A stretch of DNA of 30,087 bases from Bacteroidales bacterium. Lineage in GTDB: Bacteria > Bacteroidota > Bacteroidia > Bacteroidales > UBA3824. The notes beneath the pieces were generated by a model. The model ran no database searches. It saw nothing but the letters and a program-made list of their open reading frames with translations, and was not told where the DNA came from. Made by a program: the position numbers and the translations under genes. The DNA lies in contig JAEDDH010000031.1 in the NCBI GenBank assembly GCA_016293845.1, forward strand, positions 1-30,087, given 5' to 3'. This document shows, piece by piece, positions 9,101-17,382 of the stretch; the first letter of the stretch is position 1, and each line of letters starts with the position of its first letter.

Positions 9101-9108
9101 TAAAGGTA
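9101..9108 (-). promoter_or_regulatory. Candidate -7 element of the esterase gene
   Basis: On the minus strand this reads TACCTTTA, followed by CACC. It is one base off TAnnTTTG and sits 31 bases before the ATG. No TTG is found 19-21 bp upstream, so only the -7 half is supported. Nearly the same wording (CTATTTTTACACC) precedes the minus-strand GH43 gene at 26288. Confidence 0.35.
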
Positions 9109-9117
9109 GAAAAAATA

Positions 9118-9148
9118 TTGCACACGTTGTATTACTTTTGTAGTTTTG
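9118..9148 (+). promoter_or_regulatory. Bacteroidetes-type promoter of the GNAT gene
   Basis: TTG (9118-9120), 20 bp gap, then TAGTTTTG (9141-9148), matching TAnnTTTG. An overlapping alternative, TACTTTTG, lies at 9133-9140. The leader to the ATG at 9166 would be only about 10 bases. Confidence 0.5.
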
Positions 9149-9165
9149 CATCAAAATTTAAAACA

Positions 9166-9735
9166 ATGAAAATACGTTTTGCTACGCCTGCTGATGCGGC
9201 GGAATTGCTGAATATTTACGCCTATTATGTTGAAAATACGGCGATTACTTTTGAATGGAATGCTCCCTCTGTGGAGGAGTTTGCCCAACGAATCGAGAAA
9301 ACCAAGACTTTTTATCCTTACATTGTGGCTGTGGAAGACGGCGTTATCAAGGGTTACGCCTATGCATCACGTTTCAGGGTGCGCAAGGCTTACGATTGGA
9401 GCGTGGAATCGTCGATTTATGTTCATAAAGATTGCCGCCATCAAAATGTGGGTTCGGTACTTTTGGCAGAGTTGGAACGTTTGCTCAGTCTTCAAGGTAT
9501 TTTGAATGTAAATGCAAGTATCACAACATCTTACGACCCCAACGATAAGTATGTTACCGATGCAAGCCGAAGGTTTCACGAAAAGCACGGTTATAGGTTT
9601 GTGGGCGAATTTCAAAAAAGCGGCTTTAAGTTCAACCGTTGGTACAATATGATGTGGATGGAAAAAATTATCGGCCAACATACTGAATGTCAGCCGACAA
9701 TTAAAAATATCAATGATATTGACTGCGGTTTGTAG
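9166..9735 (+). CDS. GNAT family N-acetyltransferase, phosphinothricin acetyltransferase-like
   Basis: Cytoplasmic acetyl-CoA-dependent N-acetyltransferase of 189 aa, related to the Pat/Bar group, which acetylates small amines or amino-acid analogues. The N-terminal IRFATPADAAELLNIYAYYV block, the AYASRFRVRKAYDWSVESSIYV beta-strand pair and the HQNVGSVLLAELE acetyl-CoA-binding loop (a Q/RxxGxG/S-type motif) are characteristic, as is the late FHEKHGYRFVGEF segment. The ATG at 9166 is preferred over an open upstream extension because it follows the promoter and starts the conserved domain. The stop lies 5 bp from the stop of the convergent GH31 gene, with no terminator between. It looks like an ordinary chromosomal gene sitting between sugar-degradation genes rather than part of that pathway. 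Confidence 0.85.
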   Translation: MKIRFATPADAAELLNIYAYYVENTAITFEWNAPSVEEFAQRIEKTKTFYPYIVAVEDGVIKGYAYASRFRVRKAYDWSVESSIYVHKDCRHQNVGSVLLAELERLLSLQGILNVNASITTSYDPNDKYVTDASRRFHEKHGYRFVGEFQKSGFKFNRWYNMMWMEKIIGQHTECQPTIKNINDIDCGL

Positions 9736-9740
9736 GTGGT

Positions 9741-12122
9741 TTAAAATTTCACCTTCAAAGCCTTGCCTTTATAGTTGACGGTTTTGAATACCGATGATGA
9801 TGACGAAATCAAAATTACGTTAAACGTGTGTTTTGCAGGCAGTTGTCCGCCTATCGACTTGATGGTTGCTGTTTTGGTGGAATCGTTCCACGAAATTAGC
9901 GTTTTGGCGTATTCACCGCGTTGATAGTCAAGTGATTCGCCATCGTCTTCGTAGAGTGTAAACTCGCAATCTTTGCCGGCAAAGATTTTTATATTCAATG
10001 TTTGGTTATTGTTTTCTACCACAATGCTGCCGCCTTTGGCAAATACGGGAATTTGTTTGTGGTCGATTTTTGTGGAAACCGTTTTGCCGCCGTCGTAATG
10101 ATTAAAACCGTTGTAGATGTCGTACCATCCGCCTTGGTTTTCAGGTAGATAGGTTGTCCATTCGGTAATGTCTGGTTCGGTTATAGGACTGATTAACAGA
10201 GATTTGCCAAACATATATTCGTATTTTTGTTCCAATGCTTTTGGGTCGTTGGCAAAGTCGAAAACCAATGGACGCATAATTGTGGAGCCGTTGAAAGCAA
10301 TTTCGGCGGCGTGACTATAAATATAAGGCGTGAGTATTTTGCGCATTTTTATACAATCTGTAATAATGCTTTGAGCCTCAGCACCATAACACCACGGTTC
10401 AGTGTTGCTCATATATCCGTGAACGCGCATAAGCGGCAGATATACAGATAGTTCTATCCATCGCAACATTCGGTTGATGTAATCTTGGTTTTTGTATTGG
10501 TCGAACGGACGGAAAAATCCACCTGCATCGTAGGTCCACCACGGAACGCCAGCAGCCTGCAAACCAAGTCCGCCCGTAATCTGACGGCGAAGAGTTTCCC
10601 AGTCGTTGCCCACGTCGCCACTCCAAAGGGCAGAACCATAGCGCTGTATGCCGAGAAATCCGCTGCGGGTGAGAATCATCGGGCGTTGGTTTTTGCGGTC
10701 GCGGATAAGCCCCTCATATACAGTTTTGTTTACCAACAACGGATAGACATTTCTTACGCGGTTGCCGTCGAGAGAGCCATTGCCCACAGTGCGGTTTTCG
10801 AGGTCGTCGTTTTCGGGTTCGGTAGCGTCTTGCCACCAAGCGTCGATGCCAGTGGGGAGGAGTTTTTGGCTGAAATTTTTCCAATATGCGTCGGCGGCTT
10901 CGGGGTTGAAAAAGTCGATCCAATCGGTGTTAGGTATGTAATATCCAGCACGTTGCATCTCTTTGCCCACTTCGGAATTTTTGTCGATTTTAGACCATAC
11001 CGAAAGCATCATCTTTACGTTTTTGGAGTGCAGATAATCGGTGAGAGCCTTGGGGTCGGGATAGTTTTCGGCATCGAAAACCATTGAGTTCCAACCGTTT
11101 TTGCCCCAATACTGCCAATCTTGGACAATTACGTCCAAAGGAATATTTTCGGAAATAAACTTGTCGGCGGTTTCTTGAATCTCTTTTTGCGAGTGGAAAC
11201 GTTCGCGGCAGTGGATATAGCCCAACGCCCATTTTGGCATCAGAGGTGCTTCGCCGGTGAGTTTGCGGTAGGTGGCAATGATTTCGTCGGGAGTGCCTTT
11301 GATTATGGTGTAATCCACTGCGTCAGAGGGATATGCGGTGAGGGTTTGAACATTGTCGTTGATTCCGAAAAATAGCACGGGGCGGTCGTTGTCGGATAGT
11401 TCTGATATTACCTTGTGCGTGCCTTTGGTAAGATGCACAATTGTGGACGCTGTGGGCGGCAACCAAATGTTTTGCATTTCGATAACCGTTTTGCCATCGA
11501 TTTGAAGATTGTGGCGACGAGCCATTTTTTGTCCCACATCTAAGAGAATGGCATATTCACCGTCTTGATTTATAGTGATTTCTGCCTCATAGAGATTGCG
11601 GTGGCGGACTTCTTGACGGCCTCCCTCTGTGGTGGTTATGTTTACTGTTTCGGTGTCTCCAACGCCCTCTTGCTTAGATAGTTGAACCTTGTTTTCGGGA
11701 AGGTTGAAGAAAGTTTCGGCATAATTGTTCCAAATAATTCCGTAGCCTTTGCTCGAAATCAGCACCGGAATCGATATCTGCGTGTTAACCTGTGTAAGGC
11801 GGCGCGGCAGACCTTTTATATTGTTGAATCCGTCCTGAAACTGCCCAAGACCAAAAAAGAACTCGCTATCGCTGCTCGAAAATTTCAGGAAAGCGGTGTC
11901 GTTGCGGAGAGTCTGCTCCACAAGAGCGATGTCGGTGGGTTTTGCATTAGATTCGCCGCTGAATTCGCCCGCGGTGTAAATCCAATCGGGCAACGAAGAA
12001 TTTTGTTGATTGCTGTATCTAACCCGCAGTGCATTGTCGGCAAGAGGTGTGTAATACACCTGCTGTGCCGATGCGTAAGATACGCAAATAGTTGATAATA
12101 AAGATGCTAAGAGTTTTTTCAT
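9741..12122 (-). CDS. Secreted GH31 glycosidase with PA14-like insert, probable alpha-xylosidase
   Basis: Family 31 glycoside hydrolase of 793 aa with a Sec signal peptide (ending ASAQ), probably releasing alpha-linked xylose from xyloglucan oligosaccharides. The nucleophile is D432 in WWQDATEPE and the acid/base is D503 in LWSGDVGND. Other GH31 marks include FFGLGQFQDG near the N-terminus and the C-terminal RPLVFDF and YLPENQGGWYD segments. Between the N-terminal sandwich and the barrel, about residues 165-270, lies an extra beta-rich block (YEAEITINQDGEYAI, then DGKTVIEM) typical of a PA14 insert, which is seen in some bacterial alpha-xylosidases. Alpha-glucosidase activity cannot be excluded. 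It is transcribed toward the GNAT gene and away from the FISUMP remnant. A TATCTTTG -7 element lies 26 bp before the start. Confidence 0.9.
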   Translation of the reverse strand: MKKLLASLLSTICVSYASAQQVYYTPLADNALRVRYSNQQNSSLPDWIYTAGEFSGESNAKPTDIALVEQTLRNDTAFLKFSSSDSEFFFGLGQFQDGFNNIKGLPRRLTQVNTQISIPVLISSKGYGIIWNNYAETFFNLPENKVQLSKQEGVGDTETVNITTTEGGRQEVRHRNLYEAEITINQDGEYAILLDVGQKMARRHNLQIDGKTVIEMQNIWLPPTASTIVHLTKGTHKVISELSDNDRPVLFFGINDNVQTLTAYPSDAVDYTIIKGTPDEIIATYRKLTGEAPLMPKWALGYIHCRERFHSQKEIQETADKFISENIPLDVIVQDWQYWGKNGWNSMVFDAENYPDPKALTDYLHSKNVKMMLSVWSKIDKNSEVGKEMQRAGYYIPNTDWIDFFNPEAADAYWKNFSQKLLPTGIDAWWQDATEPENDDLENRTVGNGSLDGNRVRNVYPLLVNKTVYEGLIRDRKNQRPMILTRSGFLGIQRYGSALWSGDVGNDWETLRRQITGGLGLQAAGVPWWTYDAGGFFRPFDQYKNQDYINRMLRWIELSVYLPLMRVHGYMSNTEPWCYGAEAQSIITDCIKMRKILTPYIYSHAAEIAFNGSTIMRPLVFDFANDPKALEQKYEYMFGKSLLISPITEPDITEWTTYLPENQGGWYDIYNGFNHYDGGKTVSTKIDHKQIPVFAKGGSIVVENNNQTLNIKIFAGKDCEFTLYEDDGESLDYQRGEYAKTLISWNDSTKTATIKSIGGQLPAKHTFNVILISSSSSVFKTVNYKGKALKVKF

Positions 12123-12147
12123 AAGTGATGAGTTTTTTTATTTTGGG

Positions 12148-12155
12148 CAAAGATA
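12148..12155 (-). promoter_or_regulatory. Candidate -7 element of the GH31 gene
   Basis: On the minus strand this reads TATCTTTG, a full match to TAnnTTTG, 25 bases before the ATG. The only nearby TTG (12169-12171) is 13 bp away, closer than the usual 19-21, so the -33 half is doubtful. Confidence 0.45.
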
Positions 12156-12210
12156 GTGTTTTTTTTGTCAATATTTGTATTGCCGACAAAATTACTAATA
12201 ACCATTTTAT

Positions 12211-12534
12211 TTAATCAAGACACCAAACATTTACGTATTTCTGCATTTTTAGACTAAAAAGATTTACGGATTTTTGCAAGTTAGTTATTGTTATGTGTTG
12301 AATTATTTCATATCCGTTAACATCGTTTATGTTAACCCAATTCCATCTGCAATTATCAATTAGTTCTTGCCATTGATTTTGTGTAGGCATACACCAATCA
12401 CTTCCCCAATTCTGATAGGCTGCATCGTCCATAGGTTCAAGTTGTGTGAGCCAATCTACAAATCCATTATATCCGGCTATATTCTTATCGTTGTATTTGG
12501 TTAGTTTGTTTTCCTTGTCGTATTTATTATAATT
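12211..12534 (-). pseudogene. Remnant of a FISUMP-domain (major paralogous domain) lipoprotein
   Basis: An open frame on the minus strand translates to NYNKYDKENKLTKYN, then AGYNGFVDWLTQLEP, DDAAYQNWGSDWCMPTQNQW and a short QELIDNCRWNWVNINDVNGY block. This is the core of the TIGR02145 Fibrobacter succinogenes major paralogous domain (DDAA, GxxWCMPT, W-ELI-NC-W, GY). It starts directly after a TAA with no signal peptide or convincing start, and after GYEI the sequence leaves the family and ends at a stop 29 codons later. The family normally has an N-terminal lipoprotein signal and continues to an FLPAAGY-type ending, so both ends are lost. An internal ATG at 12432 gives a 73-codon frame that is unlikely to be functional. 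The rest of 12123-12647 shows only the two flanking promoter elements. Confidence 0.65.
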
Positions 12535-12608
12535 TTATCACATTCATTTATGCGCTTTAAAATATCTTGAATCTTTTTGCAAGTTTCAAATTTTTTTTTT
12601 AATATTGT

Positions 12609-12616
12609 TACATTTG
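12609..12616 (+). promoter_or_regulatory. Candidate -7 element of the GH5 gene
   Basis: TACATTTG matches TAnnTTTG and is 31 bases before the ATG at 12648. A T-rich tract lies where the -33 box should be, and no TTG has the right spacing. Confidence 0.45.
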
Positions 12617-12647
12617 CGGAGATAATAATCTTTAATACTCCACTTAA

Positions 12648-13757
12648 ATGAAAAAATTTTTACTTGCACTAATCGCACTTTGCTGTATTATAGCATCTTG
12701 CGGGAATAAGCCTGAGGTTAAGGAAGGCTATAAAATCAAACGCGGAACCAATCTAAGCCATTGGCTTTCGCAAAGCGAGGCAAGGGGCGAAGAACGCCGC
12801 CAGCATATTCAAGAGGACGATTTTGCCCGTCTCGATAGTCTCGGTTTCGACCACGTGCGTATCCCTATCGACGAGGAACAGTTTTGGGACGAGCAGGGCA
12901 ACAAACTTCCTGAGGCTTGGGCTCTTCTGCGCAATGCTCTCGACCTTGCCCGCAAATACAATATCCGCGCTATTGTTGACCTCCACATTATCCGCGCTCA
13001 CTATTTCAACGCTGGCAACGAGGGTGGACACAACACTCTTTTTACCGACGAGAATGCCCAGCAGGGACTTATCAATCTTTGGAGCCAACTGCAAGATTCG
13101 CTCAGCGGATACAGCACCGATTGGGTGGCTTATGAATTTATGAACGAGCCCACCGCCGAAAAACACGAACAGTGGAACGACCTTGTTGCAAAAGTTCACA
13201 AGGCTATCCGTGCCCGCGAACCCGAACGCACTCTTGTTATCGGCTCTAACCTTTGGCAGGGCGTTGGCACATTTAAATTTCTCAAAGTGCCCGAAAACGA
13301 CACGAACCTCATCCTCAGTTTCCACTACTACAACCCGATGATTGTAACGCATTACGGCGCGTGGTGGACCAATATCAAGAACTACCCTGGCAAGGTTACT
13401 TACCCTGGCATTCCGATTTCGCAAGAGGATTACGCCGCCGCTCCCGACAGCGTTAAGCCGTTTATTAAGCAATACACCAAGGAAGAATGGAACCGCGACC
13501 GCATTTACAACGAGATGAAAGATGCTATCGACGTGGCTGCTAAATATGGACTTCAACTTTTCTGCGGCGAATGGGGCGTGTATTGTCCTGTTGACCGTCA
13601 ACTTGCCTACGCTTGGACAAAAGATATGCTTTCGGTTTTCGACGAGTTTAACGTTGCGTGGACTACTTGGTGCTACGATGCCGATTTTGGTTTCTGGGAT
13701 CAAGAAAAGCACACTTTTAAAGATAAAGAGTTGGCTGTAATGCTTGGCGGAAAGTGA
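12648..13757 (+). CDS. GH5 family lipoprotein glycosidase (cellulase-like)
   Basis: Surface or periplasmic glycoside hydrolase family 5 enzyme of 369 aa, expected to cleave a beta-1,4-glucan-type or related backbone. The lipobox IIASC places the mature Cys at residue 19. The TIM barrel starts with RGTNLSHWL and shows DHVRIPID (strand 2), IVDLH (strand 3), acid/base E167 in FMNEP, LILSFHYYNP with the conserved His and Tyr, and nucleophile E308 in CGEWGV. A tryptophan-rich WTTWCYDADFGFWD segment follows the nucleophile. The length fits a single catalytic domain without a binding module. The subfamily, and so the exact substrate (beta-glucan, xyloglucan, mannan), cannot be set from sequence alone. 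A strong terminator follows 18 bp after the stop. Confidence 0.88.
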   Translation: MKKFLLALIALCCIIASCGNKPEVKEGYKIKRGTNLSHWLSQSEARGEERRQHIQEDDFARLDSLGFDHVRIPIDEEQFWDEQGNKLPEAWALLRNALDLARKYNIRAIVDLHIIRAHYFNAGNEGGHNTLFTDENAQQGLINLWSQLQDSLSGYSTDWVAYEFMNEPTAEKHEQWNDLVAKVHKAIRAREPERTLVIGSNLWQGVGTFKFLKVPENDTNLILSFHYYNPMIVTHYGAWWTNIKNYPGKVTYPGIPISQEDYAAAPDSVKPFIKQYTKEEWNRDRIYNEMKDAIDVAAKYGLQLFCGEWGVYCPVDRQLAYAWTKDMLSVFDEFNVAWTTWCYDADFGFWDQEKHTFKDKELAVMLGGK

Positions 13758-13774
13758 TAAAACTGATTTGACAT

Positions 13775-13814
13775 ACAAAAAAACGGACGGTAACCCTACC
13801 GCCCGTTTTTTTTT
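13775..13814. terminator. Rho-independent terminator after the GH5 gene
   Basis: Arms AAAAAAACGGaCGGTA and TACCGcCCGTTTTTTT pair with one A/C mismatch around a short loop, followed by nine T. The A-run on the other side makes it bidirectional. It is almost identical to the terminator at 23512. Confidence 0.85.
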
Positions 13815-13822
13815 ATTTAATT
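13775..13822 (+). repeat. Left copy of a direct repeat bracketing the defence island
   Basis: This 48-base sequence matches 23512-23557 in the same orientation except for two bases in the hairpin loop and two extra T in the tail. The match starts with ACAAAAAAACGGACGGTAA and ends with ATTTAATT. Outside the repeats, the plus-strand neighbours (GH5 versus an AlbA_2 remnant) are unrelated. Confidence 0.7.
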
Positions 13823-13866
13823 CGTAATTCCCAAAAAAGGTCGTGGACGCCTTTTTTGATTATTTG
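13813..13866 (-). pseudogene. Short remnant of a CBM6-type glycosidase tail
   Basis: Read on the minus strand, this translates to IIKKGVHDLFWELRIK and a stop. It resembles the CBM6 segments AKGIHDLYITF and AEGVHDVYFVF of the GH43 gene at 23577-26288. At DNA level GGTCGTGGACGCCTTTT (13840-13856) matches 17 bases near that gene's 3' end with one difference. In both places the match lies just to the right of the same terminator repeat, but about 70 bases between repeat and match are missing here. It is best read as a leftover of a gene like that GH43. Chance similarity cannot be fully excluded because the stretch is short. Confidence 0.4.
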
Positions 13867-13923
13867 GAAAAAAACACAACATAGAAAATGTTTTTTGATA
13901 TTGCAATAATACTTCATCTTTCC

Positions 13924-13954
13924 TTGCATTTGTTTGTCTTTTTTGTTAACTTTG
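13924..13954 (+). promoter_or_regulatory. Bacteroidetes-type promoter of the defence operon
   Basis: TTG (13924-13926), 20 bp, then TAACTTTG (13947-13954) followed by GGG. This is a full match to the -33/-7 pattern, with a leader of about 20 bases to the ATG at 13982. Confidence 0.6.
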
Positions 13955-13981
13955 GGGTGTGAAACTATTTTCAAACTCATT

Positions 13982-16900
13982 ATGCAACGAATATACGACA
14001 ATATAGAAAATACATTTCAAGACGGGCTTATTCAACTCTTGGAATCTACTAATGTAAAACGTGCCGACTTCTGCGTGGGTTATTTCAACTTGCGTGGTTG
14101 GAAACTTATTGTAAATCAAATTGATAATCTTGAAGGAGATTTTGTTTACGAAGATGCCACCAATAGCCAGCAACACCGTTACTGCCGACTTCTTATCGGT
14201 ATGCACCGCCCCGACGAACAGATGGTGAGGGAATATATCCGAAACATTGATACTATGGATGCCGCCACAGCCACCAAATGCAAGTTGAAGGTGGCGCAGG
14301 ATTTCCGTAAACAATTACTTATAGGTGTGCCCTCTCGTCAAGACCGCGCTTTGCTATTAAGACTTTGTGCACAACTTCGCGACGGCAAAGTTTGCGTAAA
14401 ACTATATCTACGCGAACCTCTTCACGCAAAACTTTACTTGATTCACCGTCAAGATTATTCCAACCCCATAATGTCGGTGATGGGCAGTAGCAACCTCACC
14501 TTCTCGGGATTAACTAAACAAGGTGAACTTAATGCTGAATTTGGAGATGGTGCCAGTGCCGCAAAATTTGACCAATGGTTCAACGACCGTTGGAACGATA
14601 AGTTTTGTCTCGACATCACACAAGAACTCATTGATGTCATCGAACATAGTTGGGCAAGAGAAGAGGCCTTCAAACCATATTACATATATCTCAAAGCCGC
14701 ATACCACCTTTGTGAAGATGCTCGCAGCGGTGTTAACGAATACACACTTCCTCCCGAGTTCCGTCATCAGTTGTTCGATTTTCAACAGATTGCCGTGCAG
14801 ATAGCCGCCAAACATCTCAACAACGAACGCATCAATGGTGCTATGATTGGCGACGTGGTGGGTCTTGGTAAAACTATCACAGCCTGTGCAGTGGCCAAAA
14901 TCTTTGAAAACAACCTTGCGGGCGCTACTCTTATCATATGTCCGGCGGGGCTTGTTACTATGTGGCAAAATTACGTTATCAAATACGATATCAAAGCCGA
15001 CGTAAAGTCGGTTGCCCAAAATTTCGATGTGGACCATATGCGCCGTTACAAACTCATAATCATCGACGAAAGTCACAACCTGCGCAATAACGAGGGCAAG
15101 CGTTACAAAACAATCAAAAGAATTATCGACAATCAAGAATGTCGTGTATTATTGCTTTCTGCCACGCCATACAACAAGGATTTGCGCGATTTGAGCAACC
15201 AGTTGAAACTCTTTGTCAACAACGACACCGACCTTGGAATTCGCCCCGAAAACTATATCAACTATTTGGGTGGCGAGCGCAAATTCAGCCTTCAACACAA
15301 CGATATCTCAATGCGGAGCATTGCCGCGTTTGAAAAAAGCGAGTTTGTTGAAGATTGGAACGAACTTATGAAACTATTCCTCGTGCGCCGTACACGTACA
15401 TTCGTTCGTAAAAACTACGCCAAAACCGACCCAAAAACTCACCGTCAGTATCTCGAATTTCCCGACAACTCAAAGGCGTTTTTCCCCGACAGGATTCCAA
15501 TTGCCAAAAAATTCGTCACTGTGCCCGACGACCAGTATTCAAAACTGTATTCTGCCGCTATGATTGCAAAAATCGAGAGCCTAAGCCTGCCACGTTACGG
15601 TCTCGACGGATATGTGGCACCGACAAAAATTCAAAACCCCGCCCAAAGCGAGATAGAACTCTTGCAAAACCTTTCAAAAGCAGGCAAGCGTATGATGGGT
15701 TTCTGCAAAAGTACAATGTTTAAACGTGTTGACAGTTCGGGATATTCGTTTTTGCTCACCATTTACCGACATATTCTTCGCAACACCGTGTTTTTGTATG
15801 CAATAGAAAACGGACTTGAACTGCCTATCAGCGACGAAAATACCCTACCAGACGATTTTTCTGACGACGAAGATACAAACAAGACTGTTATCGCTGACGA
15901 GGAACCTGCCAACATAATGAGTTTCCCCACCAAAATAGACCATTATAAGACCAAAGCCGAACATTATTACAACTCAATCGCAAGTCAGAATAATGTTAAG
16001 TGGCTGAGTTCAAAATATTTCAAACCGGCTCTTAAAAAAACTCTCGAAGCCGACTGCAAGATTCTTCTTTCAATGATAGAACTCTGCGGTGCGTGGGAAC
16101 CCGACAACGATCCAAAACTCAATATGCTCGACACTATGCTCCGTCAAGACCACAAAGACGACAAAGTGTTGGTGTTTACCCAATATTCCGATACCGCATA
16201 CTATATCAACCAACAGTTGAAAAAACGCGGCATCAAAAATATCGACGTGGTGACGGGCGACACTGCCGACCAGTTGGAGCGTGTCAAACTGTTTTCGCCA
16301 AAGAGCAACGATGCCTCCGTGGTCGAAAGCCAACAAACACGTATTTTGATTGCCACCGACGTGCTCAGCGAGGGTCAAAACCTGCAAGATGCACACGTTA
16401 TCATCAATTACGACTTGCCGTGGGCTATCATCCGACTTATTCAACGTGCAGGACGTGTTGACCGTATCGGACAGGAGTGCGACAAAATATTCTGCTATTC
16501 GTTTTTCCCTGCCGATGGCGTGGAAAATATCATCAACCTTCGTGGACGTCTCAACGACCGCATCAACCAAAATGCAGGAATCGTGGGCAGCGACGAAGTA
16601 TTTTTTGAGGGCAACGAACAAAACCTCCGCGACCTCTACAACGAAAAATCAGGAGTGCTCGACGGCGAAGACGACGATGCCGATGTTGACTACGCTTCGT
16701 ATGCATATCAGATTTGGAAAAACGCCACCGACGCCCGTCCCGAACTAAAACAGATAATCCCCACACTGCCCGATGTATGCTACACTACCAAACATTCCGA
16801 CCTCGGCGGCGGCATCATCACTTACGCCAAAACATTCAACGATTTCGATGTAATCACTTGGATTGCACCCGACGGCAGCACCGTTACGCAAAACCAAAAG

Positions 16901-17347
16901 CGCATACTCGAAGCAATGGCTTGCGACTACGACACACCCGCAGTGGGCGAATTGGAAAACCATTTCGACCTTGTAAACACAGCCGTGGAACAGGTGTCGC
17001 GAAACGCTATTTCCAATACTGTAATACTTGGCAATAGGTTCAGCACCAGATACCGAGTTTATAACCTTATGAACGATGTTTATGAAAACACGCCAGTGGA
17101 TATGTTCTTTACTCAGGATAAAAAAGACCTTCTGCGGCTTGCCATCGACCAGATTTACCAAAACCAACTCAAAGAGGCTGCTAAAACCACCCTCGGCAGT
17201 ATGATTCGCAACCGCCGCAAACCGTTGGAGATTATAGACGAGATTATCGAACTCTTTACCGCAGGACAGTTTTGCCGCGTAAGAGACGACGAATACACCT
17301 CGCACGACCCGCGTTTAATTTGCTCTATGGGACTTGCAACAGAATAG
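13982..17347 (+). CDS. PLD-family nuclease fused to SNF2-type helicase
   Basis: Protein of 1121 aa joining a phospholipase-D-like nuclease to a superfamily 2 SNF2 helicase/translocase, the DNA-moving and probably cutting subunit of a defence system. The N-terminal PLD domain (about 1-190) has H148-x-K150 in LHAKLYLI followed by GSSNLTFSGL at 168, the half-HKD pattern found in NgoFVII/BfiI-like nucleases. The helicase has Walker A GDVVGLGKT (290-298), a DESH box (362-365), LLLSATPYN (motif III), ATDVLSEGQNLQ (motif V) and QRAGRVDRIGQ (821-831, motif VI). Codons upstream of 13982 are open, but the ATG there fits the promoter and starts the conserved domain. It is followed after 35 bp by the methyltransferase gene and almost certainly shares its transcript. 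Codons are C-rich like the neighbouring CAZyme genes. DISARM DrmD or a type III-like restriction subunit are the closest known roles; neither has exactly this fusion to my knowledge. Confidence 0.88.
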   Translation: MQRIYDNIENTFQDGLIQLLESTNVKRADFCVGYFNLRGWKLIVNQIDNLEGDFVYEDATNSQQHRYCRLLIGMHRPDEQMVREYIRNIDTMDAATATKCKLKVAQDFRKQLLIGVPSRQDRALLLRLCAQLRDGKVCVKLYLREPLHAKLYLIHRQDYSNPIMSVMGSSNLTFSGLTKQGELNAEFGDGASAAKFDQWFNDRWNDKFCLDITQELIDVIEHSWAREEAFKPYYIYLKAAYHLCEDARSGVNEYTLPPEFRHQLFDFQQIAVQIAAKHLNNERINGAMIGDVVGLGKTITACAVAKIFENNLAGATLIICPAGLVTMWQNYVIKYDIKADVKSVAQNFDVDHMRRYKLIIIDESHNLRNNEGKRYKTIKRIIDNQECRVLLLSATPYNKDLRDLSNQLKLFVNNDTDLGIRPENYINYLGGERKFSLQHNDISMRSIAAFEKSEFVEDWNELMKLFLVRRTRTFVRKNYAKTDPKTHRQYLEFPDNSKAFFPDRIPIAKKFVTVPDDQYSKLYSAAMIAKIESLSLPRYGLDGYVAPTKIQNPAQSEIELLQNLSKAGKRMMGFCKSTMFKRVDSSGYSFLLTIYRHILRNTVFLYAIENGLELPISDENTLPDDFSDDEDTNKTVIADEEPANIMSFPTKIDHYKTKAEHYYNSIASQNNVKWLSSKYFKPALKKTLEADCKILLSMIELCGAWEPDNDPKLNMLDTMLRQDHKDDKVLVFTQYSDTAYYINQQLKKRGIKNIDVVTGDTADQLERVKLFSPKSNDASVVESQQTRILIATDVLSEGQNLQDAHVIINYDLPWAIIRLIQRAGRVDRIGQECDKIFCYSFFPADGVENIINLRGRLNDRINQNAGIVGSDEVFFEGNEQNLRDLYNEKSGVLDGEDDDADVDYASYAYQIWKNATDARPELKQIIPTLPDVCYTTKHSDLGGGIITYAKTFNDFDVITWIAPDGSTVTQNQKRILEAMACDYDTPAVGELENHFDLVNTAVEQVSRNAISNTVILGNRFSTRYRVYNLMNDVYENTPVDMFFTQDKKDLLRLAIDQIYQNQLKEAAKTTLGSMIRNRRKPLEIIDEIIELFTAGQFCRVRDDEYTSHDPRLICSMGLATE

Positions 17348-17382
17348 TTAACAATTTACATTTGAATAAAAAATTGATAATT

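Noticed and set aside
10485..11087. Open frame of 200 codons opposite the GH31 gene
   Set aside because: Mirror of the GH31 barrel including its catalytic region; no start signal or domain.
12753..13778. Long open frame (341 codons) antisense to the GH5 gene
   Set aside because: It is the mirror of a gene with strong GH5 motifs, has no recognisable domain, and arises from the low frequency of antisense stops in this codon usage.
16070..16621. Open frames opposite the SNF2 helicase and methyltransferase genes
   Set aside because: All are within strongly supported coding sequence and none shows a promoter or domain.
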